Source of the DNA: Artemisia argyi
Lineage: Eukaryota > Streptophyta > Magnoliopsida > Asterales > Asteraceae
Assembly (NCBI GenBank): GCA_030686995.1
Contig: CM060709.1
Span: forward strand, 268,503,057 to 268,567,056
Direction of reading: 5' to 3'
DNA: 64,000 nt
The notes below the pieces were generated by a model that saw only the letters and a list, made by a program, of their open reading frames with translations, searched no databases and was not told where the DNA came from. This document shows, piece after piece, positions 45,995-57,899 of the stretch (position 1 is its first letter; the number at the start of each line of letters is the position of its first letter). Both the position numbers and the translations under genes were made by a program.

Positions 45995-48840
45995 CTAGTT
46001 ATAATACCTGTGCAAACACAGGGTTTTTAAAATTTAGTTTTAATTATGTATTATTATCGATTAAGAAATGAACCACTTAACATGCTTCAAATGATTTTAG
46101 TTAGTAGACTAAAAATATATGTATATGTTATAATCTACCTATTATTTTAGGAGAATAGTTTTGGATTAAAAATTATATTTTATTATTCAAGTAAAATCAC
46201 ATGATAATACTTGACTTGCATGAGATGTTAGTGATATATGTTTTTAGTTTTGCAAACCCGTGCTGTCAATTTACGATGTGTTTTGTAAGTGTGTTATTTC
46301 TTTTACTTATATTTTCGTTAGAATATGTAGCATATTTAAATAGCTTTGAAGATTGATTTATTTCCTTAATTATGAATAACCATCACATCATTTTTACTAA
46401 TGTACCTTTTTGTTTGGAAAGTTGTATTTTCATAAGTTTGTGTTATTTACTTCTCATGTTTGATCATAAATTACCAAATTAACATAGATGCTTATACTAT
46501 AGCTTCTTTATTACATAAAGAGAAACGAAAAAATATGTAATTGATAGAACTCAAATTTAATCTTACGTTTATCTATAATGTATAAGAATAATTTTTCTCT
46601 AAGCCCGAACTATATAAGGAAATTATTATTACTTGTATAAGTAAATTATAAATGCATGAAAAAATGACAAAAAGTATATTCGCAAGTCTTTTAGGATTGT
46701 TTGAATCCTTACCGACCTTTCACTTTAATGCAACTTTCTTTACAATTGGTCTAAATCATCAAGGTAAAAAACACCCATATTTTAGACCGTTGATTGACAC
46801 TTATAGTGTTATCAATGATAGCAAACACCTGCTAAGTTTCATTAACTCATTCAAAGACGAATTACAGTCCGAAAAGAATTCCTACCATAAAATTCCTTAT
46901 ATTGGCACTAAGACACATCTTTGGTACATTAAAATACATTCATGTATTATCTAAATCAGCAACTCAACTAAATTATACATTCATAACTTGAGCAGGCGTA
47001 GAAAATCATTCCACGACAATCAAGTGTTGATACTTAATCCTCCTCTAAAAAACGCACACAGCAAATTGCATTACACTTTAGTTTGTGCGATAAGATAATA
47101 AAACTGCAAAAACCACTAATGTGTTGCATTATAGCGAGGATAACAACAAAGTTAGTCATAACATCAAATAAGAAAACTTCATAATAGAACAAAAGGGGTG
47201 TTTGGTTATGCTTATTAAAGGTACTTATAGGCTTATTCAATTACCATAACACAATAAGTGTATGATAAAGCTATAAGCTTTATTTAGAAGCCTAGTGAAA
47301 AACCCCTGAACTCACAACTAATTCTATTACAGCTTAGCGTGTTTATAGTAAAAACATAAATATTAAGTGTAGAAGTTTTCAACAAAACATAAAAAAGAGT
47401 TACTAAAAGTTAGTGTGTATAACAAAAAAGTTAATGTCTCTTTCGGATTCTATTCAGAAGCCAAAGTTCTGTTGATGTCTCTTTCGGATTCTATTCAGAA
47501 GCAAAAAGAGGTTTACACATAAATCATAAGTATAGAATAATGGTTGTATCTCACATATGTGATTACCAACTCAATAACATTATCGCAGTATAGTAACGTA
47601 ATAACCTGATTAAAACTATATATTCTTGCTGGATAATTCTCATGTACATACTTTTAATTCGTTTACAACGGCCAAATATTACGTTTTTTTTTTTTTTTTT
47701 TAATAAAACATCACGTCAATGAATAAAGTTAAGGAAAACACCTACGTTTTTTTTTATTTTTTTATTTTATTTTTTTTTAAATTTTTTTAGGAAGTGATTG
47801 TTATCAAATAAGAATTGTGATGCGTGCATTTTTTTAATATAATTTAAGGAAAACGTCTTCTATATTAAACAATGACTCTAACCCATGTGTTTGTTTGTTT
47901 TTTAAATAATTAGCTTTGTATAACGTTTTTAACTGACAGACATGTTGAGGTTGAGGTTGATTTTGTTGTTTAACTTTAACTATTGATATCATGTTCTATA
48001 AAATGTATGAATTTAGTAGTACATAATGAGCGTTGATGAAGTTAAAATATGCTCCGTAAAGTTTTTAAAATGTTTTTATGGATATCCATATACAAATTTT
48101 AAATAACAATTTCATGGGTCGTTGTTATAAGTAGAATCGTGTATATTTATTTTCATATCACAATATCGTGCTTACCATTTGATATTTATATTCCCGTTAC
48201 TAATAATTTAGCCGTATTTCAAACCCGTGTACGTATAAATTAAACCTTTAAATAATAACATGAGTATTTATTTAAAAAAATATTCTAATGGATGAAAGTT
48301 TAAAACTAACATTAGTTTTAAAAAATATTTAACGTATATTTTAATGGATGAAAGTCTCATGTAATTTTAATATATTTTGTATAATATAATGTTAGTTTTA
48401 ATGGATGAAAGTCTCATGTAATTTTAAACAAAGTTAGTATTATAAAGTATAGGGGGTATAAAGTGTAAGGAGTTATTTGTGTTTTTTATAAAGTTATTAA
48501 AAAACATGAAAACTTGTAATTTTGCACTTTACTCTATATAAATTATTTAAAATTCAATCACTAAAGTTTTATTAATTACTTCATCTTTTTTTAAGTTTTT
48601 GTTTTCATAAATTTGACACTTATATTTTTATGCATTTTTTTTCTTAACCAAATTTCTCCACAAAATTTATTAAGTTTGACCAAAATCAATTTAATTTTGA
48701 CTTTTTATTGACCAATCACGTTGCTCGATTTTGCCTACGTGGCAAAATTGAGCTCTGCTATTGGTCCAATTTTTTTTTTCAATGAGAAGGGATTTTCAAA
48801 AACACTACGAAATGATGTAATTCTTTTATTATATAAAAGA
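45995..48840 (-). mobile_element. Non-autonomous Helitron (2846 bp)
   Basis: On the minus strand the 5' end is TCTTTTATATAATAAAAGAA at 48840, preceded by A. The 3' end has the hairpin CCTGTG-TTTG-CACAGG (46022-46007), then TATTATAA and CTAG (45998-45995), followed by T. This matches the Helitron rules: TC start, hairpin near CTAG, insertion between A and T, no target duplication. There is no Rep/helicase. One unrecognised 100-codon frame (46652-46954, plus strand) lies inside, with tandem duplications near 47434-47502 and 48350-48425. The right end abuts the 3' side of the GRDP gene. Confidence 0.72.
46652..46954 (+). CDS. Hypothetical 100-aa frame inside the Helitron
   Basis: Reads MHEKMTKSIFASLLGLFESL and ends YIKIHSCII. 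The composition is protein-like (FHFNATFFTIGLNHQGKKHP), but no family is recognised and there are no neighbours of similar style. It may be a captured gene fragment or chance. Confidence 0.25.
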   Translation: MHEKMTKSIFASLLGLFESLPTFHFNATFFTIGLNHQGKKHPYFRPLIDTYSVINDSKHLLSFINSFKDELQSEKNSYHKIPYIGTKTHLWYIKIHSCII

Positions 48841-49260
48841 TTTAGTAGTATAAAAAAGCTTTAGTGAAATTTTGTATATCACTCATTATTTTTTGTTTAC
48901 ACAAGCAAAGGCGAGATTAGCGAGGATGCTGATGGTAGAGGAAATGTGCTTCTAATATGCTGGATTAGCAAGGGTGTTAATGTTCCGGCTCTCGTGGAAT
49001 GATACATATGCTGGGGTTTTGTCCATCCAAATTTTGGTATCTTGTTCATCACTTTGTCCATTAGGGAACTAAAGAAAAATGGCGTTAAGACAACATAGAA
49101 TCTACACTGTTATTCGGTCCTTTTAGCCCTTTAAACGAAAGAATTTGATTTAACTAACATGCTCAACTATTAATTAGATATCAGACCAATGTTACTAATA
49201 ATGTCATGTAACTATCACAAGTCACAACAATGAATGCAATGTCTATACATAATCAATCAC
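48841..49260. other. Downstream flank of the GRDP gene
   Basis: Lies just past the gene's stop codon (49261-49263). It probably includes its 3' UTR on the minus strand. No separate gene is seen. Confidence 0.5.
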
Positions 49261-52200
49261 TCAACCAAATAAAGCTTGCTTATAAAACTCATCGCCACAT
49301 TCCTCAGCCGAATAGCTTTTTGTTACATAATCCGGCCCTTCTCGTGCCATCACGCTATTAGCATTCCAGTACCATGGCTTAACATAAACCGATCTCAACA
49401 AAGAGTCATCAAAAACCATGACAGACCCCCAATCTCGAGCCCCAAGGTTTGCTTCTTTCAACCTCCTCCTAATCAACAAACTTCCCACATCTTCCTTTCT
49501 CATTTCCGTGACACTTCTTAGTATCGTCATGTTAAGAAGCAGCACAAACACCGCATCTTCTTCTGGCAAGAATTCTACAGCAGATAACTTCCAGTTTATA
49601 AGACCCGTTGCTCTCCCACTCGGGTTTTCCTCAGTGAACTGAATAATCGTCACAAACCCTTCTTCATCTTGTTCTGCTTCTTCATTGTCTTCGTTTTGGT
49701 ACTGCATATGTCGCCCTTTTAGCAAGCGAATCTGTGAGTCGGTGGAGGTGCTAGTTTTGAGATCAAAACGCATGTCACTTGCTATATTCAATTCGTGTCC
49801 GGTTGAAAAGCTCCATGAAGATCGCCACTCTTGTGAAGGCGTCTTTGGTGTTGCGGTTCCAATCACTTTCTCTGTACTAGATCACATATGAGAATTGATA
49901 CGATCAACAACATGATCACGAAAAATGAAGCAATAAGAAATCGAGAAACATACCTGGGGATTTTCCGATGGATCCGGCAATGTAAGACCACGACCCTGCT
50001 CTTATTTCTATAATCCGGTCCTCCCATTTTACCACTATAGGTTTGTTACTACCTCTTCTCCATAATCCTCCTCCCATTCTGCCATAAGAATAAATAAATA
50101 AAGTTATGGATATTCTACTGTATGTTTGACTTTGAATCTGAAATTGGAACCCATAACAAGAATGGTACCTCATTCGAATAACAAAACATTCTCTTCCGGC
50201 ATGATCAAGAACAGTACGAGACAACCACCGGCCTTCTTGAGGTCGATATTGGTTCATTTTTAGGATCACCTCCGATACCATAGCTCCTGAATCATCAGTC
50301 ACCCGGTCTGGCACAGATTTTAGCAAGTATGGTGCTTGTGCAGGCGGTGTGATTGATACAACTACCCTTGATTTTTTACCAATGACTCCCTCTAATGTGA
50401 TTGATGGTGCTCTAAGCAATTCATTCCACATAAATGTTTTGGATTCCGCTAGGTTACTTCCTTTGATACAAACCCCCGCTTTTTGTCGTCTTAGTTCTAC
50501 CACTATTCCTTTTGTTCCAAATTCGCAGTACAGTGCGACCACTTTATGCCATGAATCTGAAGGAATAGTGGTTATGGGGCTGTTAATTTTAAAGTCTCGG
50601 TGACATCTAAGCAGCTGAAACCGTAAAAACTCCTTTGAAAGATCTGCTTGCATTGTCTTCATCATTGGAGTTTGCTTTACCAATATGTTAACCTGCTTGC
50701 AAGCAAACATTAATGTTGTCAACATCAACCAATTTTATGGACGCGTTGTTACTTTTTTCTATAAGTTTATTGTTCATATTAAACGATATCAATGTGCCAT
50801 GTTGTAACCGTAAACAGATCATACCCCTACCCTAAGGTAAACCCAAGAGTAGGGAGACTATATCCAAGAAGACTTGCGGCATGTGTGCGGGTGAATGAGA
50901 TCAAAATAATGTGGCTGTGTGCTTGTGTACAAATGCAAGAAAAGTGAAAGTATGAAAGAAATAAGCACAGAAGCATGAGTACATATAACACATAGCATAC
51001 AAGGCGGATGACAGATACATCAAAAGGCTAAGAAATATAAAGGCACATAAGCAAACAAACCATGGAGGCAAAGCATAAAATAGGAGGCAGTGAAGATCGA
51101 AGAAAAAAAGAATCTAAGGCCTAAGGAGGCAGTGAAGATCGAAGAATTGCTAAGGGCTCTATGCCTAAGAGCAAAGGGCTAGCTAAGACTGTATGCGAAG
51201 ATTGAAGACACCATAGGACTAGCTAAGACTCTCTATCTAAGACATGGGGGGGGGGGGGGGGGGGGGGATCATTTAGAAAGCTAAGCGCATGAAAGAAAAG
51301 CCACTAGGTCTAAAAATAATAGAAAAATAAAAAAATAATTTGTAACTGCCTATTCTAATCCTAGCTCTCCAAGCGCTCCTATTAGAGGTCATGTCCTCAT
51401 ACAAGAGAAGCTCCTTCATGTCCTGTTCCGGTCTATCCTCCCATCTAAGTTTTGGTCTACCCCTTCTCCTGACACCGACAACTACCAAGGATTCCACTCT
51501 CCTAACTGGTGTTGTGTGGTCTCCTCCTAACATGCTCGAACCATCTCAACTGTCCTCTCATCTTGTGACATCAACCTCCGCTCTAAAATCTCCATTTGGA
51601 ATCATGTATAACATGGATTTACCACACGTCCACTTTAAAATTCTCAATTCCGCCACTTCTACCAGTTGGTCCAATTGCAGCTCTATAAAAATTTTCCTTC
51701 TGCTTTAAGGGGATGTTCCTATCACATACTATTCCTGAAGTCGCCCTCCACTTCACCCAGCCAGCTCTAATACGGTGTGTTACGTCATCGTCAATCCTCC
51801 TTGATATGTGTATATCACATAACCAATATATCTAAAAGACTCCTTTGGTTGTAGAATCTGATCTCCGATAAAAAGATCCACTTCTTCATTGTGGGTGATC
51901 TCAATTATGCTATTTCCACCCTGTTAGCTTGAGATTTCGTAATCGGCCAACACTCCGACCCGTACAACACAGCTCATCCAATTGCAGCTCTATAAATTTT
52001 TTTCCTTTAGCTTTGAAGAGATGTTCCTATCTATCACTTATTACTCCTGAAGCCACCATCCACTTTACCTAGACAACTCTAATACGATGTGTTATGTCAT
52101 AGTCGACCCTCCCTAATTTGTTGTATCACAGAACCCACATATCTAAAAGACTCCGTTGGTTGTAGAATCTAATCTCCGATACAAACATCTACTTCTTCAC

Positions 52201-54811
52201 TGTGGTTGATCTCGTTCCAACCGAAATCACATCTTAGGTATTTTGTCTTCTCTCGACTTACCCGTAAACCATTGTCTTCTGTGTTTCCCTCCAATGCTCA
52301 AGTCTGTTCTTTAGCTTTTCCACTGATTCCAAAACTAACATGATATCGTCTATAAATATCATGCACCATTGGGATGCTCTCTTGTATCCGTCCTGATAAC
52401 TCATCCAGTATCAAAGCGAAGAGGTATAGGCTAATGGCCGATCCGTGGTGAATTCCTACTTCCACCGGGAAGAACTCTGTTCCCCACTGTGGTCCGTATG
52501 CGGGTCTTTGCACCATCGTACATATCCTTAATAACTCTTATGTATCTCCTTGGGGTTCTTTTATCTATTAGGGTCCTCCAAATCAACTCACGTAGGACGC
52601 TATCATAAGCATTTTCAAGATCTAGGAAGGCCATGTGCAAGTCTCTCTATCTTTCAAAATATTTCTCCATAAGGTGTATTGCCCCATTCAAGGATCGTCC
52701 TGGCATAAAACGGTTCTCTCACAAATACTTAAAAGGCGTCAATTTGATTCAGAATATAAAGGATTGTGTTCTGATCCTCTAGGTGATCTTGATGGTAATA
52801 ATGTTGAAAAAAATTGATAATAATTATTATAATCACTCTTCAAATAGTTAGTTACTTAAGAGTTAAGAGGAGGAAAATTGTACATGATACTTTAAGTAGT
52901 GAGTCATTAAATGTAATTTCATCATCTTCTAGAGGTTATTAAGTATTAACTATTAACACAAAAAACCAATAAACAATGAAGACTCATAGACCACATTCTT
53001 GATATATGTCTAATAATCAAAACACAATTCAACTAACCTCAAGCAAGAAGCGAGGCAACAGCTGGCGGTACTTCACATTAACATCAGAATCCGTGAATTC
53101 CCATTGAACTAATGGCTTCACACCATCTGAGCCACCAATTATTGGGCAGCCAGCTTTCTCATATGGCTGGTCAAAAACGCTCTCCCAAAGCTTCTTCATT
53201 CCCTCCAAATCTTCCTCCTTTACTGATTCTGCCGACTCAAGTACTTTCCCAATGCTCCCCTCCATTTCCTTCATATCTATAGCATACGCTGTTGGGTAGC
53301 TCTGATTCATTAAACCAAAATAGTTTGATCAAATGTTGAAACATAACGCACTAAAATGGGACAAGTTTTTAAATACCTTATGAGTAATCCACATTAGTAG
53401 AATATCCGATGTAGGTACAAAAGCTGATCTGCTATCCGTAAATCTTTGCAACATAAAGAGGAAACCTTTGTATCGTTTTTTAGCAGCGATTAAGTACACG
53501 AGTTCTTGCATATAAGGTTTGGAGAATTTGGTGAAAAGACATCTTTGCTTCGATACTTCTCCCAATAAATTATCAGTTCCAATAACATCACCCTTATGAA
53601 TATCACCCGAATCTGATTCATTTTCAAAAGATTCAGTAGGGTATCTAGATATCCAAATCTCCCTACATCTTTCAACAGCATATTCTTTATTTTCTTGGTT
53701 AAAAATTGCCGGTTTTCCGATAACTTTCGAGAATCTTGAATCACAATACTCCTTATAAGATACCTGAAACAAACCTTTTAATCAGGACCACTTTGACTTT
53801 CAAGGTCAAACATTCATTTTCAACTTTCTACTCATAATTTAGTACCATTATAACAACCATCTTATCGAAACAAACAAAACCCACAAAGCTAATGTTACAA
53901 TAGCAACACAACACAAATCAATTACAAGTTTCAATATCGAATAAAGTCAAACTTTGACAATGAAAAAAAAAAGTCAAACATACCGGATTTAAAGTATGAC
54001 AAAACCAAACCCATTCAATATCAAGTGGTGGAAGAATCATGGGTGGCTTGCTGGACTCTGCCGTGAGATCAGACATCATTGGCATCCATATTTCATCATA
54101 CCTAACAAATTTATTACAACAAAAATCATATTGAAGAAAACTACATACCTTTTGACAGATATTTGGATCGGAGTCACTATTACTAAGGGGTTCTATGAGC
54201 TTATGTGATTTCGGCTTATTTTTTATACCCTCTAGTTTTCCGGCGAGACTTACGGGCTTATCTAAGCGTATCATTATGACATAGTAAGCTTATATAAGCC
54301 CATTCGTCAAAATAAGCCAGAAAACTCGAGCTTATGAAAAATACACCGAAAATCAAGCTCAGGTTAAAAAGTGTTATATATTTATTTTAGGAAAGGTGAT
54401 TTGCACGTATTCGTTTTCGACTTATACACACAATCTTACACTGTAAACAGTTGTACTATATACTCGTATTAAATACTACTTATACATATGGTATACATCC
54501 CCGGGTAGAGATAGGATCTGTCTACATTCCGCCTCCTCATACCTCACTGATCCAGCGGTATTGGGTATGTTGTTGTTGTTGTTGTTGTTGTACTTATAGG
54601 AATGAAAAGTAGATATGTGGAAATGAAGTTACCTACGAATAGCTTGAGATAGAACAGAAGTATGATGAAGCCAATGTGAGTCAGCGACATCTTTTAAGAA
54701 AAGAATGTTTTGTCGTGCAGCCGGCACAAGATCTAAGCTCAGCCGTCTTTGCTCATCCTCGGACACTTCTTCACTTGCTGATGGCTGGTTGGAAGAAGAA
54801 CATCCAGACAT
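49261..54811 (-). CDS. GRDP: GRDP family protein (DUF1399), 7 exons, 735 aa
   Basis: Exons, all with GT/AG borders: 54811-54633, 54101-53984, 53763-53377, 53301-53038, 50692-50169, 50078-49954, 49871-49261. They join to 2208 nt with no internal stop. Hallmarks of Arabidopsis GRDP1/2-type proteins: DLVPAARQNILFLKDV, LPPLDIEWVWFCHTLNP, VSYKEYCDSRFSKVIGKPA, SDILLMWITHKSYPTAYA, then a central block with YCEFGTKGIVVELRR, VPDRVTDDSGAM, EGRWLSRTVLDHAGRECFV, and WEDRIIEIRAGSWSYIAGSIG, EKVIGTATPK and RDWGSVMV. An acidic linker lies at about residues 592-605. Introns 1 to 6 fall in phases 2, 0, 0, 0, 2, 1. Relatives are about 790-820 aa with a short glycine-rich region. I see no such run here. In Arabidopsis these proteins are linked to osmotic-stress, ABA and auxin responses. 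No signal peptide or membrane segment. Confidence 0.92.
50795..52720 (-). mobile_element. 5'-truncated RTE-type LINE in GRDP intron 4
   Basis: The minus strand gives broken reverse transcriptase pieces: FMPGRSLNGAIHLMEKYFER (about 52720-52650), MAFLDLENAYDSVLRELIW (to about 52570), then FFPVEVGIHHGSAISLYLF with LILDEL. Near 51530-51350 is the C-terminal VRRVESLVVVGVRRRGRPKL with RWEDRPEQDMKELLL. The 3' flank (about 50905-50795) matches the tails at 54495-54592 and 57722-57885. A G22 run (51246-51267) and a duplicated ~240-bp block lie inside. Several frameshifts and stops, so it is dead. The insertion explains the 2.3-kb intron. Confidence 0.75.
51671..52212 (-). repeat. Tandem-like duplication inside the RTE LINE
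   Basis: The block 51671-51905 recurs at 51976-52212 (both start 'ccaattgcagctctata' and contain 'tctaatacg.tgtgtta.gtca' and 'gttggttgtagaatct.atctccga'), at roughly 80% identity by eye. Confidence 0.7.
54495..54592 (+). mobile_element. RTE LINE 3'-tail fragment in GRDP intron 1
   Basis: Contains 'agataggatctgtctaca', 'cctcactgatccagcgg' and 'tattgggta', then (GTT)n at 54570-54592. The same consensus occurs at 57722-57885 in the opposite orientation. It lies in the intron between exons 1 and 2. Confidence 0.65.
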
Positions 54812-55577
54812 GTTTTTCTTATTTTTCTTAAACAGCTTTGAAAAAACAAAACAATGGTCTTATGTATCAGAAGAATTAATAATATACGTATAAGGAAAAT
54901 GATTAATATAAGTGGGTTGATGGAATAGTGATGTGGTTACCATGTGAAGTTGTTTGTGTTTCAGTTGGATTAAAAAAGTGAAAGTGACACGTGGAAGACA
55001 GGGATTGCTTTTGAGGAAGTGCGGTTTAATTTGAAGTTACGTTTATTATTCTACTGGACTTGTGTTATTGTAATAATGTACATAGAAAACGAAAGGTATC
55101 GAACACTCATTTCATTCATCGAATCTTCTTTACTCCTGTTCTTTTCATCATGTTTTAACTAATTAGTGTGTTGATTTTTCTTTTTTTCACTTTTAATTCT
55201 AAGATAATAATACACGTAAAAGGGGCTAGAATGGTGCTCAAATCTTGGTTTCACAAAACATACCTCTTGGTTATGTTGTTTTACTTTTGAATAAACATAC
55301 CTCTTTCAAATCTTTGTTAGAATCATGTGGCTCAAGGGTAAATCAACTAAAGCTAACGGTTTATGTTCTCAATTTTCGAAGGCCCTCGATATTCTAAAAC
55401 CTTGTATATATATAAAGTCAGTCACATGTTTTTTTTCGTTATTTTTCAAGATCCGATCATGTAAGACCCTAATTGATCTATAAACGTTAAATTATCAATA
55501 AATGTTAGTCTCTTTTGTTTCTACTTTTCAGTTTTCAAGCTTATGAGTTGTAAAAATTTAAAGCTCAAATATATTAA
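54812..55577 (-). promoter_or_regulatory. Upstream region of the GRDP gene
   Basis: Likely 5' UTR and promoter on the minus strand. I see no convincing TATA box at the expected distance. No other gene is present, and the MITE begins at 55578, about 770 bases upstream of the ATG. Confidence 0.4.
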
Positions 55578-56315
55578 GGGGCTGTTTGGTAGAGAGAATT
55601 TCAGAGAATAGAAATGAAGTAGAGAATAGAAATTGAGTGAATAGAAATCAGTAGAGAATTTTGTTCAATTCTAATGTTTGGTAACAACAGAGACTTGACC
55701 CGAGAAATGAAAAAAAATTATTTATTGATTTAAAAAAATTATTTTTTCTAAATAACAATTCTAAAAAAATATATTTAAAAAAAATTATTTTTTTTAAATT
55801 ATATTTTTTTAAAAATTATTTTTTTTTAATTTATTTTTTATAAAAATTATTTAAAAAAATTTATTTTTTTTCTAAACAACAATTCTAAAAAATATATATT
55901 TAAAAAAAAATTAAATTACATTTTTTTAAAATTTATATTTTTAACATTTTAAAAAAAAATAATTTATTTTTTATAAAAATTGTTTAAAAAAATTTTTATA
56001 AAAAATTTATTTTTTTAAATCATTTTTTATAAAAAAGGTATTTTTTAAAAAAATATTAAAAAAAAAACTTATTTTGAAAAAAAATTATTTAAAAAAAAAA
56101 CTTAAATACTTAAAATTTAAAAAAATTATTTTTTAAAGCTCAAATCTCTCCATTTCCACAACAATAGGGGTGGAAATCAAAGTTAACAAAATACAAAGAG
56201 GTGAACTCTCTGAGAATTCGAAATTCTCCACCCATTTGATTTCTCAACCTACCAAACATGGGAAATCAGCCCATTTCCATTTATTTGCCTCTATTTCTCT
56301 GTACCAAACAGCCCC
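55578..56315. mobile_element. Tourist-like MITE (738 bp)
   Basis: Perfect 14-bp inverted ends GGGGCTGTTTGGTA / TACCAAACAGCCCC, flanked by TAA on both sides (55575-55577, 56316-56318), the PIF/Harbinger target. Inverted similarity extends inward (GAGAATTTCAGAGAATAGAA against the 'ctctgagaattc...aaattctcc' blocks). The centre (55720-56130) is almost pure A/T. Noncoding. Confidence 0.7.
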
Positions 56316-57719
56316 TAAGTATATAAACGGCACATTTTTGCATGAAAAATAAGCAAAGATTAAATTAAGCCTATTTAAACTATGTTTAGAAGACTCTTAT
56401 CAACACCTATTTAATAATTGCATTAACGGATCGACGTTTAATTTCCCACACCCACAAACATAGTTTCATTCTGTGACTTTCTTTCATCTTCTCATGTATC
56501 ATTCTTCAATCAAAAATTTCTTTTAAAGATGCTTTTATTTCCGCTAAGGAAATGAATGTAATGAACACCTGAAAGAAAAACAAACCACTTATAGAAATAG
56601 AAAATAGAAAAAAATAAATGTTTCGTAAATATAGTTTACTCAAAATCACACTCGTTGTCTCTATTCAATTAATTACACCAATGATATATAATTTCAAAGT
56701 AGTTGCATCGATGATCCCTATTTTGAGAAATAGGGATCATCTGTGTAATAATCTATAATTATTTTTTTATTACGTGGGTAGCTCATATCGTTATTTATGT
56801 AATTAAAATTCAAAACACTTTAAAAATTAGAGATTATTTATGTAATTAAATTCAATAGGGGTGGCATGTGTGATTTAGCATAAACCAAATGGACGAAAGA
56901 TGTAATTCAAACTAGAAAATATGATAATATTGTTGACAAATAAACTATAAAAACCGATGAAAAGACTTTTAAAACTGATTATTTTTTATACATAGTAGAT
57001 CAAGCTATTTAATCACTTGAAAGTAAACTTGGCCAATTAGAATTAAATACTAATCAAAGATTTCATATGAAAATAGCTAGAAAAATAAATTTTATATAAA
57101 CGGTTTTTCGGCAAATAACTTCAATAAAAATGCCTTCTTTTAAAGCTTTGTTTTAGGTCTTCAGTTGAGTCGGCCCGCTTAAAAATGGTGCTCAAATGGT
57201 GGAAACATCAGGTATGGGCCTCATGATTTGTCCCCCTTTTTTGTCAAGATTTGTTCCATGTTTTAGTGTCTTTCTGACATTTGTATATTTTTTTTCTCTT
57301 GCCCATGTCTGCACCTCTCTTTGTTACATCTCTACATTTCTACATCGTATAGGCTTGTAAGTGGATGTGGCCTGTGGGAGAGTGGATGGCCCTTTGTTTG
57401 ACTCTTTGTAATTTTTTTGGTTATCTTTATCCCTTTTTTTTTTAAAGTAAATTCTCAAAATATGCCAAAAAGTTAAGTCTTTTCCTAAAAGAAGCCAAAA
57501 ATAATATGTTTTCCCAATTTGGTCATGTGCGAACATACGATTCCATTAATTTTTTAACATGTGTCCAGACAAATAGTACAATACTAATCATTTGTTGGCC
57601 CACATCCCCGACCATTAGTACACTCCCCCACCCACGGAGATGTGCGAATGATGGCTAATGTGCGAACATTAAAAAAATCTTTTTTTTCCAGTCACCATCA
57701 ACACCCCCATCAACACCGA
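56316..57719. other. Intergenic, no gene seen
   Basis: AT-rich DNA with no conserved coding signal in either strand. Confidence 0.6.
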
Positions 57720-57885
57720 TCAACAACAACAACAACAACAACAACAAACCCAATCCTGCCGGGGCAGGGTATGGGGGAGGTATAATGTAGACAGATCCTA
57801 TCCCTACCCCAGGATAAACCGGGGTGTAAAGAGACTGCTTCTAACGAGACCTCCAGCAAGTGCAGGTGTGCGGGTAAAAGGAATC
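57720..57885 (-). mobile_element. RTE LINE 3'-tail fragment
   Basis: (CAA)n at 57721-57747, followed by 'cccaatcctgccggggcagg', 'gtagacagatcctatcccta' and 'agagactgcttc', ending near 'gtgtgcgggt'. Read on the minus strand this is the LINE 3' end with a (TTG)n tail. 'aatcaacaccgatcaacac' before and after (57706-57724, 57880-57900) may be a target duplication. Confidence 0.65.
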
Positions 57886-57899
57886 AACACCGATCAACA

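Noticed and set aside
46652..46954. Treating the frame as a confident gene
   Set aside because: Protein-like but without any recognised family or coding context. Kept only at low confidence.
47190..47310. Possible small MITE (AGGGGTGTTTGG ... AAAACCCCT) inside the 2.8-kb Helitron
   Set aside because: Ends match over only about 6-8 bases and I found no target duplication.
49276..49891. Plus-strand frames across the GRDP exon
   Set aside because: Antisense shadows of a conserved, spliced coding region on the minus strand.
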